In this document: in pieces, positions 16,623 to 25,715 of the stretch
Numbering within the stretch: the stretch's first letter is position 1
Layout: each line of letters begins with the position of its first letter
Assembly: GCF_900167525.1 (NCBI RefSeq)
Contig: NZ_FUZQ01000001.1
Span: 806,001-870,000, forward strand
Source: Krasilnikoviella flava
GTDB taxonomy: Bacteria; Actinomycetota; Actinomycetes; Actinomycetales; Cellulomonadaceae
DNA: 64,000 bases
Direction: 5' to 3'
Notes under the pieces: model-generated
Told to the model about the DNA's origin: nothing
The model's input: the letters and a program-made list of their open reading frames with translations, nothing else
Databases searched by the model: none
Made by a program: the position numbers and the translations under genes

Positions 16623-18509
16623 TCAGACGTCATCGGCTGGGGGCGCCACAGCCCAGTCCGCGAGGTCCGTCACGGCGGGCTCCGGCCCGGGGACGCCCGA
16701 GGGCAATGGCTCGAGCAGCACGCTCAGCCGGAACTGCGACGCCTGGGGGCCCGTGACGACGAGCTTGCTGACGCCGGTGTTCGGCGTCTGGCCGTCCGGG
16801 TTCGGCGACGTCGGCAGCGGCACGGCGTCCATCACCGAGAACCGGGCGCCGTCCGGCGCGTCCAGCAGGGCGGCACGCAGCTGCCGACCGTCGAGCGAGA
16901 GCATGGCCGACCGGCCGTTCGCCTCCACGTCGACGGCGGCCGTCGTGTGCATGAACCACCACGCCTCGACCGGAGCGGACGCGGTGAACTCGTCCTGGAC
17001 GACGAACCGGCTCCGGCCGTCGATCAGCGCCACCCCGCGGCGCCAGCTCGTCACTCCCTGGGCCGCGTAGGCCTCCGACAGGTCGGCGACGGCGAAGCTC
17101 GCGGCAGGGCCGGACCCGGTCGCCACCAGGTCTCCCTTCGCGTCGACGGCCTGGCCGGGCGTCGCGTCGGGATTGATGACGAGGGTGTTCTGCCCCTCGG
17201 GACGCTTGCGGTAGTAAGTCCAGCGCCGCCCGTCCGGGCCGGCCGACCAGTACCCAGGCAGGGCGTAGCTCTCCGACCCGAGCTCCGTGGCCCAGCGAAC
17301 ACCGAGCGCGTCGATCACGAACGTGCCCAGGTCGAGGTCACCGTGGCTGGCCGCGTTGTCCCCCGCCTTGAACCCGAAGAAGTTCGCGGTCGGCCTGTTC
17401 CACGCGCTGCGCGACAGGAAGGCGGAGACTGCGCGGAACTCGCGGTCCAGAGGCAGGTCGGCCTCGTCCGGGGGCACGGCGTCGATCAGCCCCTGCCACA
17501 TCAGGTGCAACGGGGGAAGCGGGCGCGACGGCCGTGGGGCTCCCTGCTCGGCCCACCATGCGTGCACGGGCTCGCCGTAGTGCGCGGCGAGCCAGTGCGC
17601 GGCAGTACCCCCGGGGTGCCCGCTGATCGAGGCGTCGGAGTAGTTGAACTGCTGGCCGGCAGGGCCGGTCATGTAGATCGCGAAGTCGACCGTGCGGTCG
17701 AGCCCCGAGGTCTCCGCGATGCCGAAGTCGTCACCGATGGCTGTCTCGAGCGATGCCATCGTCGGGACCAGGAACCGCGTCGCGTAGCCCCAGTACGTGA
17801 CACCCTCGGGGAACCCGCCGTCAGGCCCGTACTCCGCGAGCGCCACGGGGAGCGAGCCGATCGCGTGATGCATGGCCTCGTTCGCGACCTCCGGCACCTC
17901 GTCGCCGATGGCGAGCGCCGCCATGATCGTGCCGCCGTTGCAGACGATGTTCCAGTTGTTCGAGCTCGTGGTCCACCTCGCGCCGGACTCGTGCTGCGCG
18001 ATCGCGGGCTCGAGCCCGAGCGTGACGATCGCGTCCCGCACGACCTGGCGCTGCGCGTCGTCGAGGTACTCGTGCAGCCAGTCGTAGCCCACCGCGAAGG
18101 CGTGCAGGAGCTCCGCGACGGACAGGAAGCTCTCCGGGTTCCAGTCCGGGAACGCGGCGACGGCCGCCATCTCCTCGGCGGCGCGTCCCGCGTACCGCTC
18201 GTCCTCCGCGAGCCGGTACGCCATAGCCAGCACGTAGAGGCGACGCTGGACCTCCCGGGTCACGACAAGCAGCGTGCGCCCGTCCGGCAGCTCGTACCGG
18301 GAGACCGGCATGGCGAGCAGCGCGTCCGCGTGCGCCAGGAGCTCGTCGTACAGCTCTGCGGTGAGGTCGTGGCTCGTGATGCGGTAGGCGATCCCGGCGA
18401 GCGCCGCGTCGTCGACCATGAGGCGCGGGTGGTTCGGTCTGAGGAGCGCCGCGATGTCCGCGGGCGTTGTCGGAGAGGGCAGGTCGACAGCGGTGTCACG
18501 TGAGGTCAT
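16623..18509 (-). CDS. Heparinase II/III-family polysaccharide lyase (cytosolic)
   Basis: A 628-residue protein with no signal peptide, suggesting it acts on imported oligosaccharides. The N-terminal two-thirds form an (alpha/alpha) toroid, with AVGYDWLHEYLDDAQRQVV and WTTSSNNWNIVCNGG, the central-helix signature of this group. The C-terminal heparinase II/III beta-sandwich has NAASHGDLDLGTFVIDALG, whose His/Asp resemble the metal- and active-site segment. Members (PL12, PL15, PL17, PL21-like) cleave uronic-acid glycans such as heparin or alginate by beta-elimination; the substrate here is unknown. It is the last gene of the locus, 37 bp after the larger lyase. Confidence 0.85.
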   Translation of the reverse strand: MTSRDTAVDLPSPTTPADIAALLRPNHPRLMVDDAALAGIAYRITSHDLTAELYDELLAHADALLAMPVSRYELPDGRTLLVVTREVQRRLYVLAMAYRLAEDERYAGRAAEEMAAVAAFPDWNPESFLSVAELLHAFAVGYDWLHEYLDDAQRQVVRDAIVTLGLEPAIAQHESGARWTTSSNNWNIVCNGGTIMAALAIGDEVPEVANEAMHHAIGSLPVALAEYGPDGGFPEGVTYWGYATRFLVPTMASLETAIGDDFGIAETSGLDRTVDFAIYMTGPAGQQFNYSDASISGHPGGTAAHWLAAHYGEPVHAWWAEQGAPRPSRPLPPLHLMWQGLIDAVPPDEADLPLDREFRAVSAFLSRSAWNRPTANFFGFKAGDNAASHGDLDLGTFVIDALGVRWATELGSESYALPGYWSAGPDGRRWTYYRKRPEGQNTLVINPDATPGQAVDAKGDLVATGSGPAASFAVADLSEAYAAQGVTSWRRGVALIDGRSRFVVQDEFTASAPVEAWWFMHTTAAVDVEANGRSAMLSLDGRQLRAALLDAPDGARFSVMDAVPLPTSPNPDGQTPNTGVSKLVVTGPQASQFRLSVLLEPLPSGVPGPEPAVTDLADWAVAPPADDV

Positions 18510-18546
18510 CCATGCTCCTGTGGAGTTGACGGTTCTGCGTCGCCGG

Positions 18547-21500
18547 TCAGTCCGAGGGCCCGTGGCTCGAGCCGTTCCCGCCGCCGGGAACCTGGGGACG
18601 GGTGCGCCCGCGCTCGCAGGACCGGGCGACCGTGAGGTCGTCGAACGTGCTCTGCGTGGTTGCGGTGAGCCCGACGCCCCCGCTTCGCACGACGGTGTCG
18701 CGGCCCTCCAGGATCTGTACCCCGTTCAGCGTCGCGGTGATGCGGTCGCCCTGAACGGCCGCGCCCAGCCGGACGGGACCGTCGAGGGGGTCGCTGAGGG
18801 CGACCGTGTCCACCGTGACCGGGCCCGACCGGTCGGCCTCGCGGACGATGCTCGCGTACGAGGTTCCCTGGTTCGTCCTGCCGACGTGGACGCGATACCC
18901 ATAGGAGTCCGTGGTGTCGCGCAACGAGACACCCGCGTTGCCGACGCCGTGGATCGTGACCGTGGTCTCCGCGACGAAGTCGCACTGTTCGGAGAACCGG
19001 GCCGGCAGCGTCGATTCGGCGAGCACGTGCGCGCGGGCGTCAACGGGCGTGAGGGTCAGTCGACCGGAGCTCACGGAGGCCTGGCCCCGGATGGCGCGCC
19101 AACTCGTCTGATCGAGTGCCTCTGTGACGGTGATGTCGTCGAAGGTCGCGGCCCGCCGGTGCGTGTAGACCGCGACCCCGCCGGTCGGCAGCTGGCTGTC
19201 GGTGGCGGAGATCGACGTGTCGCCGACGGCGGCGACCAGCTCGCGCCCGACCGCGGAGACGGTCAGCGTGTGCGCTGCGTTGGCGTTCAGCTCCAGCTCG
19301 GTCTCCGCAAGGAGCGTCGACGTCCCGTTGTAGACCTTCACGAGCTGCAGCGTCGCACCGGTCGACGAGTTGAGGACGTTGGCCCGGTAGTAGTTGCGGG
19401 AATCGTGGTAGCGGAACGCCAGGCCGGTCCGGGCGGTGATCTGGTGCGCCTTCCCGGGATCGATGTCCGCGGACACGATCACGTCGTCCGGCACGCTCTG
19501 CAGCATGGCGAACGACTGCACGTCCGCGCTCGAGGTCTGCGCCAGCGTGCCGTTCGACGGGTCACCGCCGAGCGCCCAGGCGCCCAGCACCGGCGTCCAG
19601 CCCTCGAGCCCACCGTAGAAGCCGTAGACGCTGCGGCCCAGGCTCGCGTCCTCGAACTCCTCGTCGAGCACCGGCGTGGGCGCGAAGGCCGGCTCGACCG
19701 ACACGGTGACGAGGTCACCGGCACGAGTGAAGGCGGTCGGCGTGCCGTTCACCTTCACCGCCTTCGCCTTCGGAGCGCGGATCGTGAGCGTGCCGGTGAA
19801 CGGGTCGCCGAGCGAGATCCGGGCGGTCGCGCCCCGCAGCTCCACGCTGACGTCGGACACCGTTCCGGACGCGTCGACGACCGTGTCCCCGTCGTCCACC
19901 AACGACGTCCCCCGGGTCAGCGCGTACCGCGAGAGCCCGCCGCCCGTGGAACGCTCGAGGTACGCGGTCTCGGCGTCGGTCGCGGCGACCCCGAACTCCC
20001 GCGACGACGGCGTCGCCTCTCGCGAGAGGTAGAAGCGGCCGGTCGCGTCCGGCAGGTCGATCTCCATCGCGGTCGCCACGGAGTGATCCACCCCGGGCAG
20101 CTCGATGCGCGTCGACGTCACAGCAGGCGCTCGGCCGGCCTCGCCGGGAAAGACGACGGTGTCGAGCCCCGTGTCACCGGTGGCGGACCAGTCGTACGAC
20201 AGGAAGTCGACGTCCGTGCGCACCTCCTCGCCCACGCGCACGGCGCCGTCCTCGTGGACGCTGGCCGTAACGTCGACGCCGGCCGGGGCCACGGGAACGA
20301 GCTGCACCCCGGCCGTCGACGTGGCGCCGGGGACGGCGTCGAACCCGACCGTGGCGACGCCCGTGGCCTGGTCGACGGTGACCGGATCGCCAGGGAAGTG
20401 CCACAGCTGCCGGTAGTCGTGCCCGGCGGTGTCACCGGTGAGGTCGTCGGAGACCACCCAGAAGCCGGGCTTGACGAAGTAGACGACCCGGTCGTGCGCG
20501 ACCGGCCGGTAGCCCATCGCCTGACCGCGATAGACGTCGAGACCCGCGCTCGACCGCCAGAGCGACATCGCGCGCGTGACTCCGGCGGCCTGCGCCTTTC
20601 CGTCGACCTCGATCGTGTTGTGCGCCTCGGTCGTCCTGCGCATCCAGTCGTTCGTCGGGGTCGCGCTGTAGTCGCCCACCCCGGAGTCGACGATCAGCGG
20701 ACGGCCGTACGCCGACATCACCAGGCTGAGGTCGTCCGGATGCCGGTGCGAGGCGGTGTAGCTGGAGTTGTGGTTGTTGATCAGCATGTACTGCGCGTCG
20801 GCGTCCCACCCCGAGCGCTGAACGGCGAAGCTGATCGGATACAGGGTGGACCCCAGCGTCGGGGGCGTGCCCTCCGTGCGCCCGGAGGCGACCCAGGTGA
20901 AGTCGGACCACGAGTGGCGCTCACCGGCCGCCCGGATGGCGTTCCTGCCCGCGTCGACGTTCGGTGTGTCGCCGATCAGCGCGGCCTCGAGATCCGGCTT
21001 CCGCGTCGCGAACAGCACGTCCGCGATCCAGTCCGCCGATTGGATGATCGCGTCGGGAAGGTTCCGCCCGTTGGCATCGGCGACGCGGATCATGGTGTTG
21101 ATCAGGTCCGCCACGTAGGCCTGGTAGTTGAACGTCGGCTCGCGGTACACGCCGTCGCTCTGCATGTACGCGCGCAGGAACCGCTCGACGGACCGCACCG
21201 CGAACGACTCCCAGCCGAGGGACGACCTGAACTCGGGCAGGTACACCGCCGCGGAGTAGATCGATCGAGCCATCGACATGTACCAGTTGTTCCCGACATG
21301 TATCTGCAGCACCTGCGTGAGGAGGTCGGTCGTCTCGTGCACGCCGGACAGGTACGCCACCAGGTCGCCGGCCTCGGTGGTCGGCTCCGTCCGGAACACG
21401 GAGAACGCGCTGACGAGCTGGGCCAGCCGCTTGCCGGCCGACAGGTTGCGAACCTGCGGCCAGCTGGGGTTGTCCGCGAAGAAGTCCAGCGAGATGTCCA

Positions 21501-22026
21501 TCCACGCCCTCGCATAGGCTGCGCGCTTCCCCGGGTCGCTCTCCTTCAGGTAGGCGTTCGTCAGCGTCGACATAAACGTGAGGTCGCTCATGAGGACCTG
21601 CGCGCTGCCCGGGGCGCTCTCCGTCCCACCCCAGAGGTCCTGCCAGTCGACATCGATCCTCTGCGCGGCGTCGTCGTAGAAGTCACGGGTTTCGGCGCCG
21701 AACCGGAAGATCCCGGCCGCGAGCTCGTCGGCGGTGGCGTCGTGCGCTCCCCCGTCTCCCGCTGTCGGGTACTCGACGCCCGTGCGACCCGAGTAGTACG
21801 CCTTGAGCTCCTCGGCGGCGCCCGCCTCGTCGCCGGCCGCGAGCTCCGCCGCGACGTCGGCGAGCTCCGGACGCGCCAAGTCGAGCAGCTCGCCGAGATC
21901 CGACATGTCCGACGCGGCGGCTGTCACCGGCGACAGACCCGTCGCCACCACCGCGAGCGCGACTGCAGCGGCGGACATCGCATGGGCACGACGGCGGAAT
22001 CTCCGCCGGGACAAGCTCCGTTCCAT
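18547..22026 (-). CDS. Large secreted heparinase II/III-family lyase with C-terminal sandwich modules
   Basis: A 1159-residue exported enzyme. The N-terminal signal (RRRFRRRAHAMSAAAVALAV, ending near TAAASD) has twin arginines, so Tat or Sec export is possible. An (alpha/alpha) toroid spans about 40-400 (HVGNNWYMSMARSIYSAAVY). The heparinase II/III beta-sandwich follows, with SYTASHRHPDDLSLVM and GRPLIVDSGVGDY. Beyond about residue 760 there are two laminin-G/concanavalin-like modules (FEDASLGRSVYGFYGG and a second starting near TSWRAIRG), probably glycan-binding. It would depolymerise extracellular uronic-acid glycan before uptake by the ABC system encoded upstream. Confidence 0.85.
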   Translation of the reverse strand: MERSLSRRRFRRRAHAMSAAAVALAVVATGLSPVTAAASDMSDLGELLDLARPELADVAAELAAGDEAGAAEELKAYYSGRTGVEYPTAGDGGAHDATADELAAGIFRFGAETRDFYDDAAQRIDVDWQDLWGGTESAPGSAQVLMSDLTFMSTLTNAYLKESDPGKRAAYARAWMDISLDFFADNPSWPQVRNLSAGKRLAQLVSAFSVFRTEPTTEAGDLVAYLSGVHETTDLLTQVLQIHVGNNWYMSMARSIYSAAVYLPEFRSSLGWESFAVRSVERFLRAYMQSDGVYREPTFNYQAYVADLINTMIRVADANGRNLPDAIIQSADWIADVLFATRKPDLEAALIGDTPNVDAGRNAIRAAGERHSWSDFTWVASGRTEGTPPTLGSTLYPISFAVQRSGWDADAQYMLINNHNSSYTASHRHPDDLSLVMSAYGRPLIVDSGVGDYSATPTNDWMRRTTEAHNTIEVDGKAQAAGVTRAMSLWRSSAGLDVYRGQAMGYRPVAHDRVVYFVKPGFWVVSDDLTGDTAGHDYRQLWHFPGDPVTVDQATGVATVGFDAVPGATSTAGVQLVPVAPAGVDVTASVHEDGAVRVGEEVRTDVDFLSYDWSATGDTGLDTVVFPGEAGRAPAVTSTRIELPGVDHSVATAMEIDLPDATGRFYLSREATPSSREFGVAATDAETAYLERSTGGGLSRYALTRGTSLVDDGDTVVDASGTVSDVSVELRGATARISLGDPFTGTLTIRAPKAKAVKVNGTPTAFTRAGDLVTVSVEPAFAPTPVLDEEFEDASLGRSVYGFYGGLEGWTPVLGAWALGGDPSNGTLAQTSSADVQSFAMLQSVPDDVIVSADIDPGKAHQITARTGLAFRYHDSRNYYRANVLNSSTGATLQLVKVYNGTSTLLAETELELNANAAHTLTVSAVGRELVAAVGDTSISATDSQLPTGGVAVYTHRRAATFDDITVTEALDQTSWRAIRGQASVSSGRLTLTPVDARAHVLAESTLPARFSEQCDFVAETTVTIHGVGNAGVSLRDTTDSYGYRVHVGRTNQGTSYASIVREADRSGPVTVDTVALSDPLDGPVRLGAAVQGDRITATLNGVQILEGRDTVVRSGGVGLTATTQSTFDDLTVARSCERGRTRPQVPGGGNGSSHGPSD

Positions 22027-22092
22027 CTCCGTGACTCCTCTTCGGTGAAGGTGTTCGACCAGTGCCTCGACGGCGGCGCGAGCGTCGTCGCC

Positions 22093-23727
22093 TCAGCCGT
22101 CGAGCTGAGCCCAGGCCTCCTCGTACTCGGCCTTGATCTTGTTGCCGACGGCGGACATGTAGGACTCGACCGCGGCTGCCCAGTCGGCGACCGGCTGGTT
22201 CCCGAGGAGGATCTCCTGCTCGGTCGCGGTCAGCGCCTGCAGTGCGCTCGCCCCCTCGCTGGCGGCGGCCTCGGAGTAGAGCCCCTCCGTCGGGTTGGGC
22301 ACGGTGAGCTCCAGACCGGCCTCCTGGTGGTCGAACTGGTCCCGTACGGCCCGTTCGTTCTGCGACTCGAAGATCACCGGAGAGTTCTCGGTGATGTACC
22401 GCACGGGCAACGTCGCCTGGTTGACGCCCTCGGGCGTGAGCACCGGGTCCGGGCCGTCGAGGGTGAAGGTCTCGCCCTCCTTGCCGAACCGGCGGGTGAT
22501 GTACTCGGTGCTGCCGAACGGCGCGGCCAGCCAGTCGAGCACCCGCAGGATCTCGGCGAGACGCTCCGGGTCGTCCTGCGCGGCGACGGCCGAGAAGTGC
22601 GAGGCCGCCGGGCCGGCGGTGCGCACCATCGTCCCGCCCTCCTCCCGTGCGGGAGAGAGCATGCCCGTGAGGCGGAACCCGTCGATGCCGGCCCCCTGCA
22701 GATAGAACTTGGGCCATCCTGCGTAGTTGCCGATCTGGAACGCGGTCGTGCCCGCCATCATCCACTCGTTGCGCTGGGTGTTCTGGGCGGCGTTGCCGTC
22801 GGGGTGCACGACACCCAGGTCGTTGAGGGCGACCGCGTCCGCCAGCGCCTGCTCGTATCCCGGCAGCCTGCCGTTGAAGGTGAAGACGCCGGCGTCGTCG
22901 ACCGACCAGGTGTTCGCGACGCCGTTCGTCTCGAGCAGCACGGTCAGGGGCGTCTGACCGAAGGCCCAGCGGCCCTCGCGTTCGTCCGTCAGCGCCTTCG
23001 CCATCTCGGTGAACTCCTCGAGCGACCCCGGCTGCAAGGACAGCCCCGCTCGCTCGAGGATGTCCGCGCGGGTGTACAGCACGGTGCCGATCAGCGAGCG
23101 CGGAACCGGCACGCCCCAGATCCGGCCGTCATAGACCGTGCTCCGCCAGGAGGGCGTCGGCAGTGCGGCGAGGTGGGGGTAGTCCAGCACGGCGTCACCC
23201 GAGAGGAGCTCGGTGAGGTCGGAGAACTTCGCCGCCAGCATCTTCGGCATCTGCTGCTGCTGGCCCTTGACCGCCACCACGTCGGGCAGGTCGTTGCCGG
23301 CGATCGTGGTCGCGAACCGGGCGTCGTACTCCGCCGCGGGGGTGTACTCCAGGTCCAGGTCGGTACCCAGCGCCTCGTTGATGCTCTGCCACAGCGCGTT
23401 GTTGCTCATCTCGGGGGCGACAGGGTCATAGGTGAAGGTCAGCGCCCGGATCGGACCGCCGGATGCCGGAACCCTGCTGGTCACCGCCGTGGGCGGGTCC
23501 GGATAGGTGAAGTAGCCCGGGGACACGCCCGGGTTGCCCGAGGTGAGGTCGGGCGGGAACGTGTCGAAGGGCTGGTACGTCGGCAGCAGCGCAGCACCAC
23601 CGCCACCGGTGGCTGCCGGACGAGGCGGCGAGCCACCCGGCGTGGGTGAGCAGGCCGCCACCAGGCCCATCGCCCCCAGGGTGCCGGTGATGCCCAGGAA
23701 ACGACGACGAGAGACAGTGCCAGTCAT
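22093..23727 (-). CDS. ABC sugar-binding lipoprotein (LplA/YtcQ type)
   Basis: A 544-residue solute-binding protein. The N-terminus SRRRFLGITG is a Tat twin-arginine signal, and LVAAC (Cys about 26) is a lipobox, so it is a Tat-exported membrane lipoprotein. The body is a large cluster-B oligosaccharide binder of the LplA/YtcQ group (DLPDVVAVKG, WAFGQTPLTV, GGTMVRTAGPAASH), typical of systems that take up pectin- or heparin-like oligosaccharides. It lies between the permease pair and the secreted lyase, so it most likely captures lyase products. Confidence 0.9.
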   Translation of the reverse strand: MTGTVSRRRFLGITGTLGAMGLVAACSPTPGGSPPRPAATGGGGAALLPTYQPFDTFPPDLTSGNPGVSPGYFTYPDPPTAVTSRVPASGGPIRALTFTYDPVAPEMSNNALWQSINEALGTDLDLEYTPAAEYDARFATTIAGNDLPDVVAVKGQQQQMPKMLAAKFSDLTELLSGDAVLDYPHLAALPTPSWRSTVYDGRIWGVPVPRSLIGTVLYTRADILERAGLSLQPGSLEEFTEMAKALTDEREGRWAFGQTPLTVLLETNGVANTWSVDDAGVFTFNGRLPGYEQALADAVALNDLGVVHPDGNAAQNTQRNEWMMAGTTAFQIGNYAGWPKFYLQGAGIDGFRLTGMLSPAREEGGTMVRTAGPAASHFSAVAAQDDPERLAEILRVLDWLAAPFGSTEYITRRFGKEGETFTLDGPDPVLTPEGVNQATLPVRYITENSPVIFESQNERAVRDQFDHQEAGLELTVPNPTEGLYSEAAASEGASALQALTATEQEILLGNQPVADWAAAVESYMSAVGNKIKAEYEEAWAQLDG

Positions 23728-23772
23728 GAGGAACCTTCCGCAACATCGAGGACGGGGAGACGGAACCGGTGA

Positions 23773-24723
23773 TCAGCCCTTGACGGCGCCGATCATGAGG
23801 CCCTTGGTGAAGTGCTTCTGGAGGAACGGGTAGACGAGCAGGATGGGGATGATCGAGAGGACGAGGACCGCCATCTGGATGGACAGCTGCGGCGGCAGGC
23901 TCTCGGACCCTGCGGAGATCTCGTCGACACCCATCGGCGTCTCGTTGACCACGTAGGTCCGCAGGACGAGCTGCAGCGGCCATTTCTCCGGCGAGCTGAT
24001 GTACAGCAGGCCGTTGAAGAACGCGTTCCAGTAGCCGACGGCGTAGAACAGCCCGACGACGGCGATCACGGCCCTGGACAGGGGCAGCACGATGCGCGCG
24101 AGGATCGTCAGGTCGTTCGCGCCGTCGACGCGGGCGCTCTCCAGGAGCTCGCCTGGGATATCGAGGAAGAACTCCCGCATGACGATGACGTTGAAGGCGT
24201 TGATGAGCACCGGGAGGATCAGCGCGAGCAGGTTGTCGAGCAGACCGAGCTGCTTGACCACGAGGTACATCGGGATCATGCCGGGGCTGAACAGCATCGT
24301 GAAGAGCACCGCCAGCAGGATCGGGTGCGAGCCGAGCGACCCGGGCCGTGACAGCGAGTACGCGAGCGCGACCGTGCACGCCAACGACAGCAGCGTGCCG
24401 ACGGCCGTCACGAGGATGCTGATCACCAGTGCGCGGGTGACCACGCCGCCGGACAGGATCGCCTGGTAGGAGGCGAACGTCGGGTCGCGGACGAGCAGCA
24501 CGAAGCCGCCGTTGGCGGTCACCTCCTCCTGCGTCGCGAGCGAGGTCGAGACGACGGCCAGGAAGGGGAGGATGACGGCGGCACAGCCGATCGCCAGGAT
24601 CAGGCCGCGCAAGGCCGTGATCACCGGGTGGGGTCGCCCCATCCAGGCCGGACGGCCGCCCGGCGTCGAGGGCCGCGCCTTCCGCGGTCTGTTCGCGAGC
24701 CCCAAGGGAGAGGTCGTGGTCAC
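23773..24723 (-). CDS. ABC sugar permease, LplC/YtcP type
   Basis: A 316-residue inner-membrane permease with six helices. The EAA loop that contacts the ATPase is ELLESARVDGANDLTILARIVLP. The C-terminus IPILLVYPFLQKHFTKGLMIGAVKG is the signature tail of YtcP/LplC permeases. The GTG at 24723 overlaps the upstream permease stop as GTGA, so the two permeases are co-translated. No ATP-binding subunit lies in the locus, so a shared MsmK-type ATPase elsewhere is presumably used. Confidence 0.93.
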   Translation of the reverse strand: MTTTSPLGLANRPRKARPSTPGGRPAWMGRPHPVITALRGLILAIGCAAVILPFLAVVSTSLATQEEVTANGGFVLLVRDPTFASYQAILSGGVVTRALVISILVTAVGTLLSLACTVALAYSLSRPGSLGSHPILLAVLFTMLFSPGMIPMYLVVKQLGLLDNLLALILPVLINAFNVIVMREFFLDIPGELLESARVDGANDLTILARIVLPLSRAVIAVVGLFYAVGYWNAFFNGLLYISSPEKWPLQLVLRTYVVNETPMGVDEISAGSESLPPQLSIQMAVLVLSIIPILLVYPFLQKHFTKGLMIGAVKG

Positions 24724-25715
24724 TTGTGATACACCCCCCGCTCGCCGAACCTGTGCGCGAGCTTGTTTGCGCCGAGTACCAGGAGCACCGAGATGACGCC
24801 CTTCGTCAGGCCGACGGCGGCAGCCTGGCCCCAGTTGCCGCCGACGATTCCGTGGTTGTAGACGTAGGTGTCGAGCACCTCGCTCGCCGTCACGCCGACC
24901 GCGCCCTGCTGCAGGATGATCTGCTCGAAGCCGACGGTGAGGGCGTCCCCGAGCCGAAGGATCAGCAGCAGGACGAACACCGAGCGGATCGCCGGGAGCG
25001 TCACGTGCCACAGCCGCCGCGCGGCGCCGGCTCCGTCCATCGCGGCCGCCTCGTACAGCGAGGTGTCGACCCGGGAGATGGCTGCCAGGAAGATGATCGT
25101 GCCCCACCCGGTGTCCTTCCAGATCACCTGGCTGGAGATCAGGACCTCGAACAGCTCCGGCACGCCGATGATGGAGAAGGTCGGCAGGTCGTGCCCTCGA
25201 AGGAACGTGTTCACCATCCCCGCGTTCCCGAGGATCTGCTGGAACAGCGCGACCACGATCACCCAGGACAGGAAGTGCGGCAGGTAGAGGATCGACTGCA
25301 CGGTCCGCTTGAGCCGCTCGGAGATGACCTCGTTCAGGAGCAGGGCCAGCGCGAGCGGCAACGGGAACACAAACAGGACCTGGATCAGCGTGATGATCAA
25401 CGTGTTCGTCAACGCGTTCACGAACAGCGGGTCGCCGGAGAAGATCACCCGGAAGTTCTCCCAGCCGACCCAGGGGCTCTCGGCGATCGTCAGGAACGGG
25501 AGATATTCCTTGAACGCGACGACGTTGCCCAGCAGCGGGACGTAGTGGAACAGCAGCACCACCACCAGGCCCGGGGCGGCCAGCAGCAGCAGGAGCCGGT
25601 CGCGCCGCCATCGGGCGAGGGTCTGGCGGGAGAGTCGCGGCGGGCGAGTGGTCGCGCCCGGCGACGGGTCCTTCTGCGCGGACGTCCGTCGCGGCCGGTC
25701 AACGAGCTGGGACAA
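24720..25715 (-). CDS. ABC sugar permease, LplB/YtcQ-partner type
   Basis: A 331-residue permease with six helices. The N-terminal segment FHYVPLLGNVVAFKEYLPFL is typical of LplB permeases. The EAA loop is YEAAAMDGAGAARRLWHVTLPAI. It forms the heterodimeric channel with the LplC-type partner it overlaps (GTGA). At its start it overlaps the pyruvyl-transferase-like gene by 17 bp, which places that gene in the same transcript. Confidence 0.93.
   Translation of the reverse strand: MSQLVDRPRRTSAQKDPSPGATTRPPRLSRQTLARWRRDRLLLLLAAPGLVVVLLFHYVPLLGNVVAFKEYLPFLTIAESPWVGWENFRVIFSGDPLFVNALTNTLIITLIQVLFVFPLPLALALLLNEVISERLKRTVQSILYLPHFLSWVIVVALFQQILGNAGMVNTFLRGHDLPTFSIIGVPELFEVLISSQVIWKDTGWGTIIFLAAISRVDTSLYEAAAMDGAGAARRLWHVTLPAIRSVFVLLLILRLGDALTVGFEQIILQQGAVGVTASEVLDTYVYNHGIVGGNWGQAAAVGLTKGVISVLLVLGANKLAHRFGERGVYHK

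Noticed and set aside
18418-23649. A 1743-codon open frame on the plus strand opposite the lyase and binding-protein genes
   Set aside because: It is antisense to three clearly conserved genes, has a biased Arg/Gly/His/Val composition and no domain. Such frames arise from the high GC3 of the opposite strand.
23773-25611. A single long protein spanning both permease genes
   Set aside because: The long frame joins non-conserved sequence upstream with the second permease; the GTG at 24723, overlapping the previous stop as GTGA, is the natural start.
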